Assembly (NCBI GenBank): GCA_021791615.1
Contig: JAJYWG010000156.1
Location: forward strand, 1-64,000
Length of the DNA: 64,000 nt
Origin: Actinomycetes bacterium
Lineage (GTDB): Bacteria > Actinomycetota > Acidimicrobiia > Acidimicrobiales > RAAP-2
Direction: 5' to 3'
Positions 8,601 through 17,608 of this stretch are shown here, piece by piece; position 1 is the first letter of the stretch; every line of letters starts with the position of its first letter. The position numbers were made by a program, and so were the translations under genes. The notes beneath the pieces were generated by a model. The model was not told the DNA's origin. It saw only the letters and a list, made by a program, of their open reading frames with translations, and made no database searches.

Positions 8601-9964
8601 CCGAGTTGCTCGAGAGCCATCCTGAGCGCCCGCCCCTCGGTCGCCACGACTTCGACCGGACGAGGCAGGTCGTCCAAGGTGAGCCCGTCGAGGAAGCGCC
8701 CTTCGGAGAGGCAGGCGTCTGGCAGCAGGTAGCGATGACCGGCGGGAGCTCCCTCCAGGGCTTCGGAGAGGTCGCTGCCGGTGAGGAGACCGGCGACGCC
8801 GATCGTTCCTCCAAAGAAGCGGTTGGGGATTTCGAGCACATCCACGTCCGAACGTCCCAGAGAGGCCAACAGCGGCTCGAGGACGCGAGCCCCGAACGAG
8901 CCCGTGAGCACTACCGTCCGCGCTCGATCGCCGTGCCGGTGGCGGGGTGATGCGGCCGGTAGCCTCTCGGCGCGGTAGCCGGTCGCCGGTGCGCCGTCGA
9001 CCGACGCGAAGAACCCGGGCCGCACCCCGCCGTCGGTCGCCGGCGCCCCACGAAAGGCGCTCTCGAATGCCCTCGCCATCCCGATGCCGTTCTCGTGCTG
9101 GGGGAACCCGTCGTAGCTCTCGAGGCTGGGCATCTCGCGCCCGGCCATCAGGTAGTACTCGTCGGAAGCGTAGAAGAGGCGCCGGCCCAGGATCTCCGTG
9201 GCGATGTCCTGCCACTCGGACACGATCTCGCACGTCTCGATCGCCTCGTCCCTGGTGTGGGCGCGCATGTCCGACTCTTTCGAGTGCGCGCTGAGCCCCA
9301 GAGGGACGATGCCGACCGACGACAGGCGGTGGTACTCGTCGAGGATGCCGGCCAACGTGTCGACCAGGACGTCACCGCTGTTTACGCCTGGGCAGACCAC
9401 GATCTGCCCATGCACTTCGATACCGCCGTCGAGCAGGATCCGGAGCCATCGAAGGCTGGTGGCACCCTTGGGATTCCGCAGCAGCCGGGCGCGGACTTCG
9501 GGGTCGGTGGCGTGGATGGAGACGAACAGGGGGCCGAGGCGCTCCTCGAGGACACGCTCGGCATCGAGCTCGGTGAAGCGCGTGAGGGTGGTGAAGTTCC
9601 CGTAGAGGAACGAGAGCCGGTAGTCGTCGTCCTTCAGGTAGAGGCTCTTTCGCATCCCCTTCGGAAGCTGGTAGATGAAGCAGAAGGCACAGTGGTTGTC
9701 GCAGGTCCGGACCCGGTCGAACACGGCCGAGGAGACTTGGATCCCCAGCGGTTCCCCGGCAGCCTTGTCGACCTCGAGGACCTCGGAGCGACCACCGCTC
9801 GTACGGATGCCGAGGGACACCTTGGGCCCGTCGGCCAGTTGGTGGTACTCGATGACGTCCCTCGGCCGATGGCCGTTCAAGGAGAGCACTTCGTCGCCGA
9901 CGGCCACGCCAGCTCGCTCGGCCGGCGACGACCCGACCACCACCGTCACCCGTGGCGCCGTCAC
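8597..9964 (-). CDS. DUF512 radical SAM protein with N-terminal PDZ-like domain
   Basis: This 455-residue protein belongs to the DUF512 family often found next to der. An N-terminal PDZ-like segment ([20 protein letters not shown]) comes first. The radical SAM cluster motif is C-x3-C-x2-C in [10 protein letters not shown]. The C-terminal DUF512 region includes FASDEYY-like [16 protein letters not shown] and the final [17 protein letters not shown]. Members are thought to bind a 4Fe-4S cluster and SAM; the reaction is uncertain. The GTG chosen at 9964 begins just before the PDZ segment; upstream codons look non-coding. Translationally coupled to der. Confidence 0.88.
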   Translation of the reverse strand: MTAPRVTVVVGSSPAERAGVAVGDEVLSLNGHRPRDVIEYHQLADGPKVSLGIRTSGGRSEVLEVDKAAGEPLGIQVSSAVFDRVRTCDNHCAFCFIYQLPKGMRKSLYLKDDDYRLSFLYGNFTTLTRFTELDAERVLEERLGPLFVSIHATDPEVRARLLRNPKGATSLRWLRILLDGGIEVHGQIVVCPGVNSGDVLVDTLAGILDEYHRLSSVGIVPLGLSAHSKESDMRAHTRDEAIETCEIVSEWQDIATEILGRRLFYASDEYYLMAGREMPSLESYDGFPQHENGIGMARAFESAFRGAPATDGGVRPGFFASVDGAPATGYRAERLPAASPRHRHGDRARTVVLTGSFGARVLEPLLASLGRSDVDVLEIPNRFFGGTIGVAGLLTGSDLSEALEGAPAGHRYLLPDACLSEGRFLDGLTLDDLPRPVEVVATEGRALRMALEQLG

Positions 9965-10067
9965 GGGTGCCAGCGTACCCGGCACGCCACCTCCGCCATG
10001 GCGGACTGGCCACCACGGGCGGAGCCGCTGCGGCGGTGCCGTCCACTGTCCCGGGTAGCCTGAGCAC

Positions 10068-11117
10068 GTGGACGTCGACCAAGTCCTGCTGGCTGAGCCG
10101 AGGGGCTTCTGCGCTGGCGTGGAGAAGGCCATCAAGGCGCTCGCCTGGATGGTGAAGGTGTTCGAGCCCCCTGTCTACTGCTACCACGAGATCGTCCACA
10201 ATCGCTACGTCGTCGAGCAATTCAGGTCACAGGGGGTCTTGTTCGTCGACGACGTCGCACTCGTCCCTCCGAACGCCCCGGTCATGCTGAGTGCCCACGG
10301 TTCGGCTCCCGAGGTGGTCGAGGCAGCCAGGCGCCAGGGCCGGGTCGTGGTGGACGCCGTCTGCCCGTTGGTGACCAAGGTGCACCATGAGGTGCGCGTC
10401 CGGTCTCGGAAGGGCTTCACCGTCCTGTACGTGGGCCACGCCGGTCACGAGGAGGCGGTAGGGACGATGGCCGTGGCACCCGATGCCGTCCGTCTCATCG
10501 AGCACGAAGCCGATCTGGATGAGCTCTCCGACTTGGAGGCCGACAGCTCGCCAGTCGCCCTCCTCGCGCAGACCACCTTGAGCCACGACGAGTGGAGCGG
10601 GCTGATGGAGGCAGCGCGCCGCCGGTTTCCCGATCTGTGGATGCCCAACCGCAGCGATCTGTGCTTCGCCACCACCAATCGGCAGAGCGCCCTGCGGGCG
10701 ATCGCCGGGAAGTCCGATGCCGTCGTCGTCATCGGATCGGCCAACTCGTCGAACACGGTGGCGCTCACGAAAGTCGCAGCATCTTCGGGCTGCCCGAGGG
10801 TCCTGCGCGTCAACGAGGCGTCGGAGCTGCCAGACGACCTCAGTGGTGTGGTCGGCGTGACTGCCGGGGCATCGGCCCCAGAGGAGCTGGTCATGGCGGT
10901 CGTGGACCGTCTGGCACCGCGCGGGGGTGCCACCTCGGTGACCGTCACCGAGGAAGACGAGTACTTCCCCCCGCCCCCTGAGCTGCGGGAGCTCTTGCGT
11001 GCCCTCTGCGCGCTATTGGACGTCATCTGCGTCGCACCGGACCGAGCTCGGCGCGAGATCCTCGGCGACGATCGACGGCGAAACGCGGCTGACGTGCTGG
11101 AGGACTTGGCGTCGTAG
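10068..11117 (+). CDS. ispH: 4-hydroxy-3-methylbut-2-enyl diphosphate reductase
   Basis: IspH (LytB) performs the last step of the MEP isoprenoid pathway, reducing HMBPP to IPP and DMAPP with an iron-sulfur cluster. The three cluster cysteines are seen at residues 15 (PRGFCAGV), 99 (VVDAVCPLVTKVH) and 199 (SDLCFATTNRQ). Other conserved motifs include AHG (77) and SANSSNT. Length (349) is slightly above the usual 310-330, with a short divergent C-terminus. Translation starts at GTG. It is divergent from the radical SAM gene and followed 15 bases downstream by a glycosyltransferase. Confidence 0.95.
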   Translation: MDVDQVLLAEPRGFCAGVEKAIKALAWMVKVFEPPVYCYHEIVHNRYVVEQFRSQGVLFVDDVALVPPNAPVMLSAHGSAPEVVEAARRQGRVVVDAVCPLVTKVHHEVRVRSRKGFTVLYVGHAGHEEAVGTMAVAPDAVRLIEHEADLDELSDLEADSSPVALLAQTTLSHDEWSGLMEAARRRFPDLWMPNRSDLCFATTNRQSALRAIAGKSDAVVVIGSANSSNTVALTKVAASSGCPRVLRVNEASELPDDLSGVVGVTAGASAPEELVMAVVDRLAPRGGATSVTVTEEDEYFPPPPELRELLRALCALLDVICVAPDRARREILGDDRRRNAADVLEDLAS

Positions 11118-11132
11118 CTGTCAGAATGGGGC

Positions 11133-11936
11133 ATGTCCCCGAGCGTCTCCGATCGCAATCCCACGCGTACGCGCGCACTCCAATCTCTCGTGATCGACCT
11201 CGGCCGACGTGATTACGAGGAGCGGTACCCGGATGCCGCGCTTCCTCCGGTCGTCGTACTGATCTGCGCCTATGAAGAAGAGGCGAATCTTCCCGCCGTG
11301 CTCGAGCAGGTACCGTCGAAGGCCTGCGGTCTTCGAGTTGCCCCCTTGGTCGTCATCGATGGTGGCGAGGACGGGACGGCACGCGTCGCGAAGGAGCTGG
11401 GAGCACGCACGTTCGTCCTGCCGGTGAACCTCGGGCACGGGGTGGCCCTCAGGGTCGGCTACCAACTCTGCCTGGAAGGCGGCGCCGAGTACGTCCTCAC
11501 CCTCGATGCCGACGGTCAGAACGACCCGGCAGAGATCGAGAGCATGCTGGCGCCCCTGGTGGACGACGCGGCCGACTTCGTGCTCGCGTCACGCCGCCTC
11601 GGCGTCGACCGCACGGCGGACCGGTATCGACGGGCCGGCGTCGTGTTCTTCTCGATGCTCGTGAACCTTTTGATGGGCACCCGTCTCACCGACACCTCCA
11701 ACGGCTACCGGGCGCTCCGGGCGACGATGCTCTCCGACGTCGCCCCCCATCTCGAGCAGGACCAATACCAGACGGCCGATCTCCTCATCACCAGCATCTG
11801 CCGAGGCTGGCGTGTGCTCGAGCGACCGACGGTGTGGCACGAACGGCTCTCGGGCAACTCGAAGAAGGGAGGCAATCTCATCTACGGCCTGCGCTACGCC
11901 ACGGTGGTCCTGCAGACGTGGCGCCGCGAGCGCTGA
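11133..11936 (+). CDS. Family 2 glycosyltransferase (dolichyl/polyprenyl-phosphate type)
   Basis: A 267-residue GT-A fold transferase without membrane segments beyond a weak hydrophobic stretch. It has the opening strand VVVLICAYEEEANLPAVLEQ, the DG pair in VVIDGGEDGTARVA, and the metal-binding LDADGQNDP. The region TDTSNGYRAL is typical of polyprenyl-phosphate-mannose synthase-like enzymes. It would transfer a sugar from a nucleotide donor onto a lipid phosphate or another acceptor. Its position right after ispH fits lipid-carrier metabolism but this is only suggestive. It converges with plsC. Confidence 0.85.
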   Translation: MSPSVSDRNPTRTRALQSLVIDLGRRDYEERYPDAALPPVVVLICAYEEEANLPAVLEQVPSKACGLRVAPLVVIDGGEDGTARVAKELGARTFVLPVNLGHGVALRVGYQLCLEGGAEYVLTLDADGQNDPAEIESMLAPLVDDAADFVLASRRLGVDRTADRYRRAGVVFFSMLVNLLMGTRLTDTSNGYRALRATMLSDVAPHLEQDQYQTADLLITSICRGWRVLERPTVWHERLSGNSKKGGNLIYGLRYATVVLQTWRRER

Positions 11937-11959
11937 GGGTGGTGGCCGGAGCGCTGCCG

Positions 11960-12670
11960 TCACGACCGCGCCGCGTCGTAGGCCTCCTGCAGCCGGCGGT
12001 GCAACACCTCGGTCGTGGCATGCACGCGGCTCCTCGGGACCCGACCGCGTTCGTTGTGCTCCGGAGCCGATATGGGCTCCCCCACGGCGATGCGGACACG
12101 GACCGGCTTGGGAAACCGACTGCCTTTGGGCATCGCACGATCGGAGCCACCAATGCCGACGGGCACGATCGTCGCTCCGGTGCGCGCAGCGAGAAAGGCC
12201 GCCCCCTCCATCAGCTCACCGATGGTCGTCCCGGCCTTTCGGGTGCCTTCGGGGAACAGCACAAGCGTCTGTCCGTGCTGGAGGACACCCTCGGCGTGCC
12301 GGAGGGCCTCACGGTCGGCCGCCTCTCTGTGCACTGGAAATGCCCCCAATCCGAGAAGGAGTCGACCGAGCAGTGAGCTCTTCCACAGCTCGTCCTTGGC
12401 CATGAAGAACAGCTTGCGATCGGTCACGAATGCGGCAAAGCCGAAGTCCAGGAACGAGCGGTGCACCGGGGCGATGATCACCGGTCCGTCCTTGGGGACT
12501 CGCTCCCGGCCGCTCACGTGAGGTCGGAACCAAGCGCCGAGCAGTCCCACGAAGATCAGCCGGCAGCACCGGTAGCCGAACGTCACTCGGGGGTTCGGGT
12601 CAAACACCGCGCCGCGGCCGGGTGCGTTGCTCCGCAGGTCGCCCCCTCCCTCGCGGTCGTTCAGATCCAC
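11960..12670 (-). CDS. plsC: 1-acyl-sn-glycerol-3-phosphate acyltransferase (PlsC-like)
   Basis: A 236-residue membrane-associated acyltransferase that would convert lysophosphatidic acid to phosphatidic acid. The catalytic HX4D motif is at residues 70-75 (HRSFLD) and the phosphate-binding FPEGTR at 139-144. A hydrophobic segment near residues 35-48 probably docks it on the membrane. The GTG start overlaps the end of the aroA-cmk gene by 10 bases. plsC following cmk is a conserved actinobacterial arrangement, so it is the last gene of the scpA-to-plsC operon. Confidence 0.88.
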   Translation of the reverse strand: MDLNDREGGGDLRSNAPGRGAVFDPNPRVTFGYRCCRLIFVGLLGAWFRPHVSGRERVPKDGPVIIAPVHRSFLDFGFAAFVTDRKLFFMAKDELWKSSLLGRLLLGLGAFPVHREAADREALRHAEGVLQHGQTLVLFPEGTRKAGTTIGELMEGAAFLAARTGATIVPVGIGGSDRAMPKGSRFPKPVRVRIAVGEPISAPEHNERGRVPRSRVHATTEVLHRRLQEAYDAARS

Positions 12671-14727
12671 GAGATCACCTCGTGGACGACATCACCGACC
12701 TCGCGATCGGTCGTGTCGATCACGACGGCATCTACGGCGGGAGTCAGCGGAGATGCGCTCCGGGTCGAGTCGAGAAGGTCCCGCCGAGCAACGCCGCCGG
12801 GTGACTCCTCTGAACGGCGCCGCGCTCGCTCCTCTTCGGATGCCGTGAGGTACACCTTGAGCTCGGCATCGGGAAACACCACGGTGCCGATATCGCGCCC
12901 CTCGACCACGCCGCCACCGTGCGCCGTGGCCCAATCCCGTTGGCGTGCGACCAGATGGCGGCGCACGCCCGGTGTGGCCGCGACCTTCGACACTGCGTGG
13001 CTCACTTCGGAGGAACGGATGGCCCCCGTCACGTCCGCACCGTCGATCGCTACCTGTGCGTCGTCGACGAGGAGATCGGCAGTGGCGGCAATCTGCCCAA
13101 GGGCGACAGGATCGGACAGATCGATGCCGCGATCCAAGGCCGCCCACGTGACGGCCCGGTACATTGCCCCGGTGTCCAGGCGAGCCAGTCCGAGCGCGGC
13201 CGCCACTCGGCGCGAGACGGTCGACTTGCCCGACCCGGCAGGACCGTCGATCGCGATGACACGCCCGGGCATGCCAGGCCGGGCGTGATCGCCGTAACGC
13301 TCCGGTGTGCCCTCGCGATCGAGGGTTCCTCCGAGGGCGACGAGGTCTGAGAGAAAGCCTGGGTAGCTGGTGTCGACGCTGTCAAACTTGCCGATCACGG
13401 TCGGCCCCGTCCTGGCTGCCAGGCCACCGATCGTGGCAGCCATCGCCAGGCGATGGTCGCCTGCGCAGTCGAAGCGGATGGAGCGCATCTCGGGTGCGGG
13501 GCCCAAGCCGTGGACGACAAGATTGTCGCCGTCCACCTCGACGGCGCCGCCGAGCCGTGAGACGAGGTCGGCCGTCGCGCTCAGGCGGTCGCTCTCTTTC
13601 ACCCGGAGCTCACCGACGTCTTGGAACACGGTCGTCCCCTCGGCGGCGACTGCTGCCACCGCGAGGATCGGGACCTCGTCGAGCGAGGGGATCTCCGATG
13701 CGTGGATCGTGGTGCCATGCAGTGGAGCGTAGGCCGCGGTGATGTCGGCCACGGGCATGGTGGCGTTGTGCTCCCTCAAGCTCCCCTGGGTGATCCTGGC
13801 TCCCATCCGCTGGAGGACCGAGACGAAACCGATCCGTTCCGCACCGACGTAGACGTCGCGGACGGACACGCTGCTGCCCGGGACGATACAGGCCGCCACC
13901 AACCAGAATGCGGCTTGCGACGGGTCCCCGGGCACGTCCAGCTCGAAAGCAACGAGCCGGGAGGGCCGGATGCTGACGACGCGGTCGGGTCCGTCTGTCT
14001 CGACGCTGATCGATGCCCCGGCGACGGCCAGGAGCTCCTCGGTGTGCGCACGGGTCATCACGCGCTCTCGGACGACCGTGCTGCCGCGTGCTCGGACTCC
14101 GGCGAGGAGAATTGCCGATTTGACCTGAGCGCTCGCGACCGGCGCACGCCAGTCGATCCCCCGCAGCTCACCGCCCACGACGTGAAGTGGCGGCAGGCAG
14201 CGCTCGCCATGCCCGTGCACTCGAGCGCCCATCGCCGACAGCGGCTCGGCAATGCGGTCCATCGGGCGCTGGGACAAAGAGGAGTCACCGACGAGCACCG
14301 TCTCCCCTTCCAAGGTCGCGGCGATGCCGGCCAGAAGGCGCATCCCGGTTCCCGAATTCCCGCAGTCGATGTCGGCTGCAGGCGGACGGAGGCGATCACC
14401 GACCCCGTCGACGAGCGCCGCGTCGTCCTCGAATGCCACCCGAGCCCCGAAGTGCTCGATCGCGTCTCGGGTATGGAGAACATCCTGCCCGTCGGACAGG
14501 CCGCGGATGCGGCTCGTGCCTTCGGCCATGGCGGCGATCATCAGGGCCCGATGCGACACCGACTTGTCCCCCGGTACCGATACCGTGCCCGAGAGAGGCG
14601 ATCCTCCCCACACGTGGCAGAACGAGGGCGAGCGCGTGCCGTGATTGCCGTTTGCGCTGGCGTCCGTCACGGTACCGTGCTCACGTGCTGATCCGTCCGG
14701 CGTCAGGATAGAGCCTGGCTCGTGCAC
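12661..14727 (-). CDS. aroA-cmk: Fusion of EPSP synthase (AroA) and cytidylate kinase (Cmk)
   Basis: One 688-residue frame encodes two complete enzymes. Residues about 41-470 are 3-phosphoshikimate 1-carboxyvinyltransferase of the shikimate pathway: PGDKSVSHRALM near 52, the GNSGTGMRLLAG motif and FQDVGELRVKESDR are present. Residues 486-688 are (d)CMP kinase: P-loop DGPAGSGKST, DTGAMYRAVT, GRDIGTVVFP. There is no stop or frame break between them. The first 40 residues are poorly conserved and overlap the tyrA end by 25 bases, so the true start may be an internal GTG (about residue 20, VTDASANG). Separate genes are the rule in most bacteria; fusions of this kind are recorded in some actinobacteria. 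It joins aromatic amino acid synthesis and pyrimidine metabolism in one polypeptide. Confidence 0.93.
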   Translation of the reverse strand: MHEPGSILTPDGSAREHGTVTDASANGNHGTRSPSFCHVWGGSPLSGTVSVPGDKSVSHRALMIAAMAEGTSRIRGLSDGQDVLHTRDAIEHFGARVAFEDDAALVDGVGDRLRPPAADIDCGNSGTGMRLLAGIAATLEGETVLVGDSSLSQRPMDRIAEPLSAMGARVHGHGERCLPPLHVVGGELRGIDWRAPVASAQVKSAILLAGVRARGSTVVRERVMTRAHTEELLAVAGASISVETDGPDRVVSIRPSRLVAFELDVPGDPSQAAFWLVAACIVPGSSVSVRDVYVGAERIGFVSVLQRMGARITQGSLREHNATMPVADITAAYAPLHGTTIHASEIPSLDEVPILAVAAVAAEGTTVFQDVGELRVKESDRLSATADLVSRLGGAVEVDGDNLVVHGLGPAPEMRSIRFDCAGDHRLAMAATIGGLAARTGPTVIGKFDSVDTSYPGFLSDLVALGGTLDREGTPERYGDHARPGMPGRVIAIDGPAGSGKSTVSRRVAAALGLARLDTGAMYRAVTWAALDRGIDLSDPVALGQIAATADLLVDDAQVAIDGADVTGAIRSSEVSHAVSKVAATPGVRRHLVARQRDWATAHGGGVVEGRDIGTVVFPDAELKVYLTASEEERARRRSEESPGGVARRDLLDSTRSASPLTPAVDAVVIDTTDREVGDVVHEVISWI

Positions 14728-15785
14728 CGGTAGCCGTGGCCGACCACCGCGTCACGAAGTGCAGCGGCCTGGGTGGAGGCGACCAGGAGGAGGAGCACAC
14801 CCCGGCGGCCTTCGGCCGAGTGGGCGATCTCGATGTCGTAGATGTTCACACCGAGGTCGCTGGCCAACGCAGTCAGCTCGGCCAGGACCCCTTCGCGATC
14901 GGGAACCGAAATGCGCAGCTCGGAGAGATGGTCGGGACGAAAAGCCCGGTCGGGCAGCGCCCTGCGAGCAGTGCTGGCTGACTCCAAGAACGCGAGGATG
15001 CGCGAACGATCACCGTCGAGAAGGGACTGCCGCAGGATGCCCAAGTCGGCGAGGATCCGATCCAAGGTCCCCACGATGGCCGGCGCGTTCTCCGCGCAGA
15101 CGTCGGGCCAGATGCCCGGCTGGCCGGCAGCGACTCGGGTCATGTCGCGAAAGCCACCTGCCGCCAGGCGCAGGAGTGCCGCGTCGTGCTCGGCGTCCCG
15201 AGTGGCGGCGTTCATGAGGGTGGCGGCCACCAGGTGCGGCACGTGGGATACCACGGAGACCATGCGGTCGTGGTCCTCGGGGGACAGCACCACCACGTCG
15301 GCCCCGAGTGACGTGACGAGCGAGCTCACCTGCTGGAACGCCGACAGGTCGGTGCCCGACGTCGGGGTGAGGACCCAGCTCGCTCCCGAGAAGAGCTCTG
15401 GGTCGGCTCCGGCAAAGCTCGTCTGCTCCGAGCCCGCCATGGGATGGCCGCCGACGAAGCGAGGATGACCGACGGCGGCGACCACTGGGCCTTTCACGCC
15501 GCTCACGTCGGTGACGACCACCCCTGGCGGGCGCCGGGAGTCGGCGAGCACGGCTCGAGCGATACCGGCCACCGCGGCCACCGGGGTGGCGACGATGATC
15601 GCATCGGCCGACAGATCGTCGCCGACTGCGTCCAGCGCACCGCCCTGCAGTGCCTCGTCGGCTCGCGACGGCTCGGCGTCGGAGCCCGTGACATGGGTGC
15701 CGGCGGCTCGCAGTGCCAAGCCCAGCGAACCTCCGATCAAGCCGGTGCCGATCAGCTGGACACGCCTGATATCGCTCAGGGCCAC
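14703..15785 (-). CDS. tyrA: Prephenate dehydrogenase with ACT domain
   Basis: TyrA oxidatively decarboxylates prephenate to 4-hydroxyphenylpyruvate in tyrosine synthesis. The NAD-binding glycine motif GTGLIGGSLGLAL is at the N-terminus. The catalytic region includes GHPMAGSEQTSFAGA and VVSHVPHLVAATLMN. A C-terminal ACT domain (RISVPDREGVLAELTALASD) should mediate feedback control by an amino acid. 360 residues is a normal length. The GTG at 15785 lies 7 bases after the aroH stop and precedes the first strand by only 10 residues; a longer frame upstream overlaps aroH and is unlikely. It is coupled to aroA-cmk downstream. Confidence 0.92.
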   Translation of the reverse strand: MALSDIRRVQLIGTGLIGGSLGLALRAAGTHVTGSDAEPSRADEALQGGALDAVGDDLSADAIIVATPVAAVAGIARAVLADSRRPPGVVVTDVSGVKGPVVAAVGHPRFVGGHPMAGSEQTSFAGADPELFSGASWVLTPTSGTDLSAFQQVSSLVTSLGADVVVLSPEDHDRMVSVVSHVPHLVAATLMNAATRDAEHDAALLRLAAGGFRDMTRVAAGQPGIWPDVCAENAPAIVGTLDRILADLGILRQSLLDGDRSRILAFLESASTARRALPDRAFRPDHLSELRISVPDREGVLAELTALASDLGVNIYDIEIAHSAEGRRGVLLLLVASTQAAALRDAVVGHGYRCTSQALS

Positions 15786-15792
15786 CTTCGGA

Positions 15793-16167
15793 TCAGACCG
15801 GGAGGTCGTCTCTGAGCGATTTGGCACCGTGGAGGTAGACGTGCCGGAGCTCGTCACGCGCCAAGGTCGTCGTGACGTGTGCCAGCACTCTGATGCACAT
15901 CGGCGTCGCGCCCGCAACGGGTATCTCGGACGCGCACAGCAGCGGCACCGCCCCGAAGCCGATGCCTCGGGCGGCAGTGGCGGGAAAGGTCGAAATGACG
16001 TCGGCCGTCGTGGTGAAGATGATGCTGATGACGTCTTCTTCGAGCAAGTCGTTGCGCGCCATCAGCTCGGTCATGAGCTCTTGGACTCGGATCGTGACTT
16101 GCTCGACCGTGTCGGCTTCCACGGTCGTGGCGCCGCGAAGGGCACGTACGCTGGGCTGCTCAGGCAT
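15793..16167 (-). CDS. aroH: Chorismate mutase, AroH class
   Basis: A 124-residue monofunctional chorismate mutase of the trimeric AroH (Bacillus) class. It converts chorismate to prephenate, the substrate of the adjacent TyrA. The signature RGATTVEADT opens the protein, and SIIFTTTADVISTFPATAAR, IPVAGATPMCIRVLAHV and the final VYLHGAKSLRDDL match the family throughout. AroH-type enzymes are less common than AroQ types. Its position between rluB and tyrA makes a compact tyrosine/phenylalanine branch within the operon. Confidence 0.95.
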   Translation of the reverse strand: MPEQPSVRALRGATTVEADTVEQVTIRVQELMTELMARNDLLEEDVISIIFTTTADVISTFPATAARGIGFGAVPLLCASEIPVAGATPMCIRVLAHVTTTLARDELRHVYLHGAKSLRDDLPV

Positions 16168-16179
16168 CGATTGAGCATG

Positions 16180-16959
16180 CTAGTGCTCTCGGCCGGGTCC
16201 TCGGGTCTGGCTCGGTGCCGCCAGTGCCAGCTGCGCCAGGGTGCGCACCTCGCTCGCAGTCAGGAGGCGCCACTCCCCCGGCGCCAGCGAGCGATCGGCG
16301 ACGGGCCCGATCCGAGTCCGCACCAAGCGTCGCACCGGATGTCCGATCGCATCACACATCCGTCGTACCTGGCGGTTCCGGCCTTCGTGCACGACGATCC
16401 TCAGCACACCGGGGCTCACCGCTCCCACGACGGCCGGTGCCGTCATCCTGCCGTCCAGGTCGATCCCGGTACGGAGCCGGCGCAGGGCCGCCCGAGATGG
16501 AATGCCTTCGACCTCGGCCAGGTACTCCTTGGTGACGCCGTGCGAGGGGTGGGCGAGAAGATTGGCCAGCTCCCCGTCGTTGGTCAAGATGAGCAACCCC
16601 TCGGTGTCCATGTCGAGGCGTCCCACCGGAAAGACCCGGGGCTCATCGGGGACGAGGGCGGCCACGGTGGGCCGTCCGGAGGGATCCGACAAGGTGGTGA
16701 CGACACCGGCAGGCTTGTTGAGGAGGTAGTGGACCAGCCCCGGTGCGACCGGCACGGGGACCCCGTCGACAGCAACCCGCTGTCGTGCGACATCCACCCG
16801 CTGTCCGAGACGAGCCACCTCGCCGTCGATCGTGACCCGGCCGGCTGCGACCAGTTCGTCGCAGTGCCGGCGGCTGCCGATGCCGGCCCGGGCGAGCACT
16901 TTCTGGAGCCGCTCCCCGCCGGGCTCCGGACCACCTCGAGACCCGAAGGTCGCCGCCAC
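16180..16959 (-). CDS. rluB: Ribosomal large-subunit pseudouridine synthase, RluB/RsuA family
   Basis: A 259-residue rRNA pseudouridine synthase. The N-terminal S4 RNA-binding domain (ERLQKVLARAGIGSRRHCDE) spans residues 16-65. The catalytic Asp is D116 in GRLDMDTEGLL. The end motif EGRNRQVRRM is also present. It isomerises a uridine in 23S rRNA helix 90-92 in characterised relatives. It lies 10 bases downstream of scpB, the usual actinobacterial and firmicute gene order. Confidence 0.93.
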   Translation of the reverse strand: MAATFGSRGGPEPGGERLQKVLARAGIGSRRHCDELVAAGRVTIDGEVARLGQRVDVARQRVAVDGVPVPVAPGLVHYLLNKPAGVVTTLSDPSGRPTVAALVPDEPRVFPVGRLDMDTEGLLILTNDGELANLLAHPSHGVTKEYLAEVEGIPSRAALRRLRTGIDLDGRMTAPAVVGAVSPGVLRIVVHEGRNRQVRRMCDAIGHPVRRLVRTRIGPVADRSLAPGEWRLLTASEVRTLAQLALAAPSQTRGPGREH

Positions 16960-16969
16960 GCCGGAGCGG

Positions 16970-17608
16970 TCAGCCGTCGTCGGTAGGGTGGCCGGTCACG
17001 ACCTCGGCCGACCCGTCTGACGGAGCATCCCCCGAAGAGTCCTCGCCACGGGCGAACCTGCGCTCCTCGATCTCGCCGAGCACCTCGGGTCCGGGAAGGA
17101 AGTCCTCGACCGGTGGGAGGTGCTCGAGGGAGGGCAACCCGAGGCGTTCCAAGAACAGCTCGGTGGTGCCGTACAGGACCGGCTGCCCAGGCCCGTCGGC
17201 ACGACCCACGACTTCGATGTACCCGCGCTGCTCGAGCAGGCGCACCACGCTCTCGACGTTCACCCCCCGCAAAGCCCCGATCTGGGCCCGCGAGACCGGC
17301 TGGCGGTATGCCACGATGGCCAGGGTCTCGAGCGCAGCGGTCGAAAGGCGGTGCGAGACCCCTCTGTTGGCGAAGCGCTCGACATAGGGATGCTGGTCGG
17401 GACTGGTCTGGAGCCGCACCCCGCCCGCGATCCGAACCAGCGCGAACCCTCGCCGTCCCTCCACGTATGTCGCTGCCAGCGCGTCGAGGACGCCGTCCAC
17501 CCGGTCGATCGGCTCCTCGAGCAGCTCGGCCAAGAGGCCGGCTGGGACCGGTTCGACGGCGACGAGCAGGATGGCCTCGAGCGCCCTGCGCAACTCCTCA
17601 TCCGTCAT
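16970..17608 (-). CDS. scpB: Segregation and condensation protein B
   Basis: ScpB binds the kleisin ScpA and stabilises the SMC condensin complex that organises and segregates the chromosome. The 212-residue protein shows the two winged-helix domains: EELRRALEAILLVAVEPVPA at the start and STAALETLAIVAYRQPVSRA in the second, followed by GALRGVNVESVVRLLEQRGY. The acidic C-terminal tail is variable in the family. The ATG at 17608 overlaps the scpA stop by 11 bases. No smc gene is in this window. Confidence 0.93.
   Translation of the reverse strand: MTDEELRRALEAILLVAVEPVPAGLLAELLEEPIDRVDGVLDALAATYVEGRRGFALVRIAGGVRLQTSPDQHPYVERFANRGVSHRLSTAALETLAIVAYRQPVSRAQIGALRGVNVESVVRLLEQRGYIEVVGRADGPGQPVLYGTTELFLERLGLPSLEHLPPVEDFLPGPEVLGEIEERRFARGEDSSGDAPSDGSAEVVTGHPTDDG

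Noticed and set aside
13621..14691. Plus-strand frame of 356 codons opposite aroA-cmk
   Set aside because: No similarity, no ribosome binding site, and wholly antisense to a conserved enzyme.
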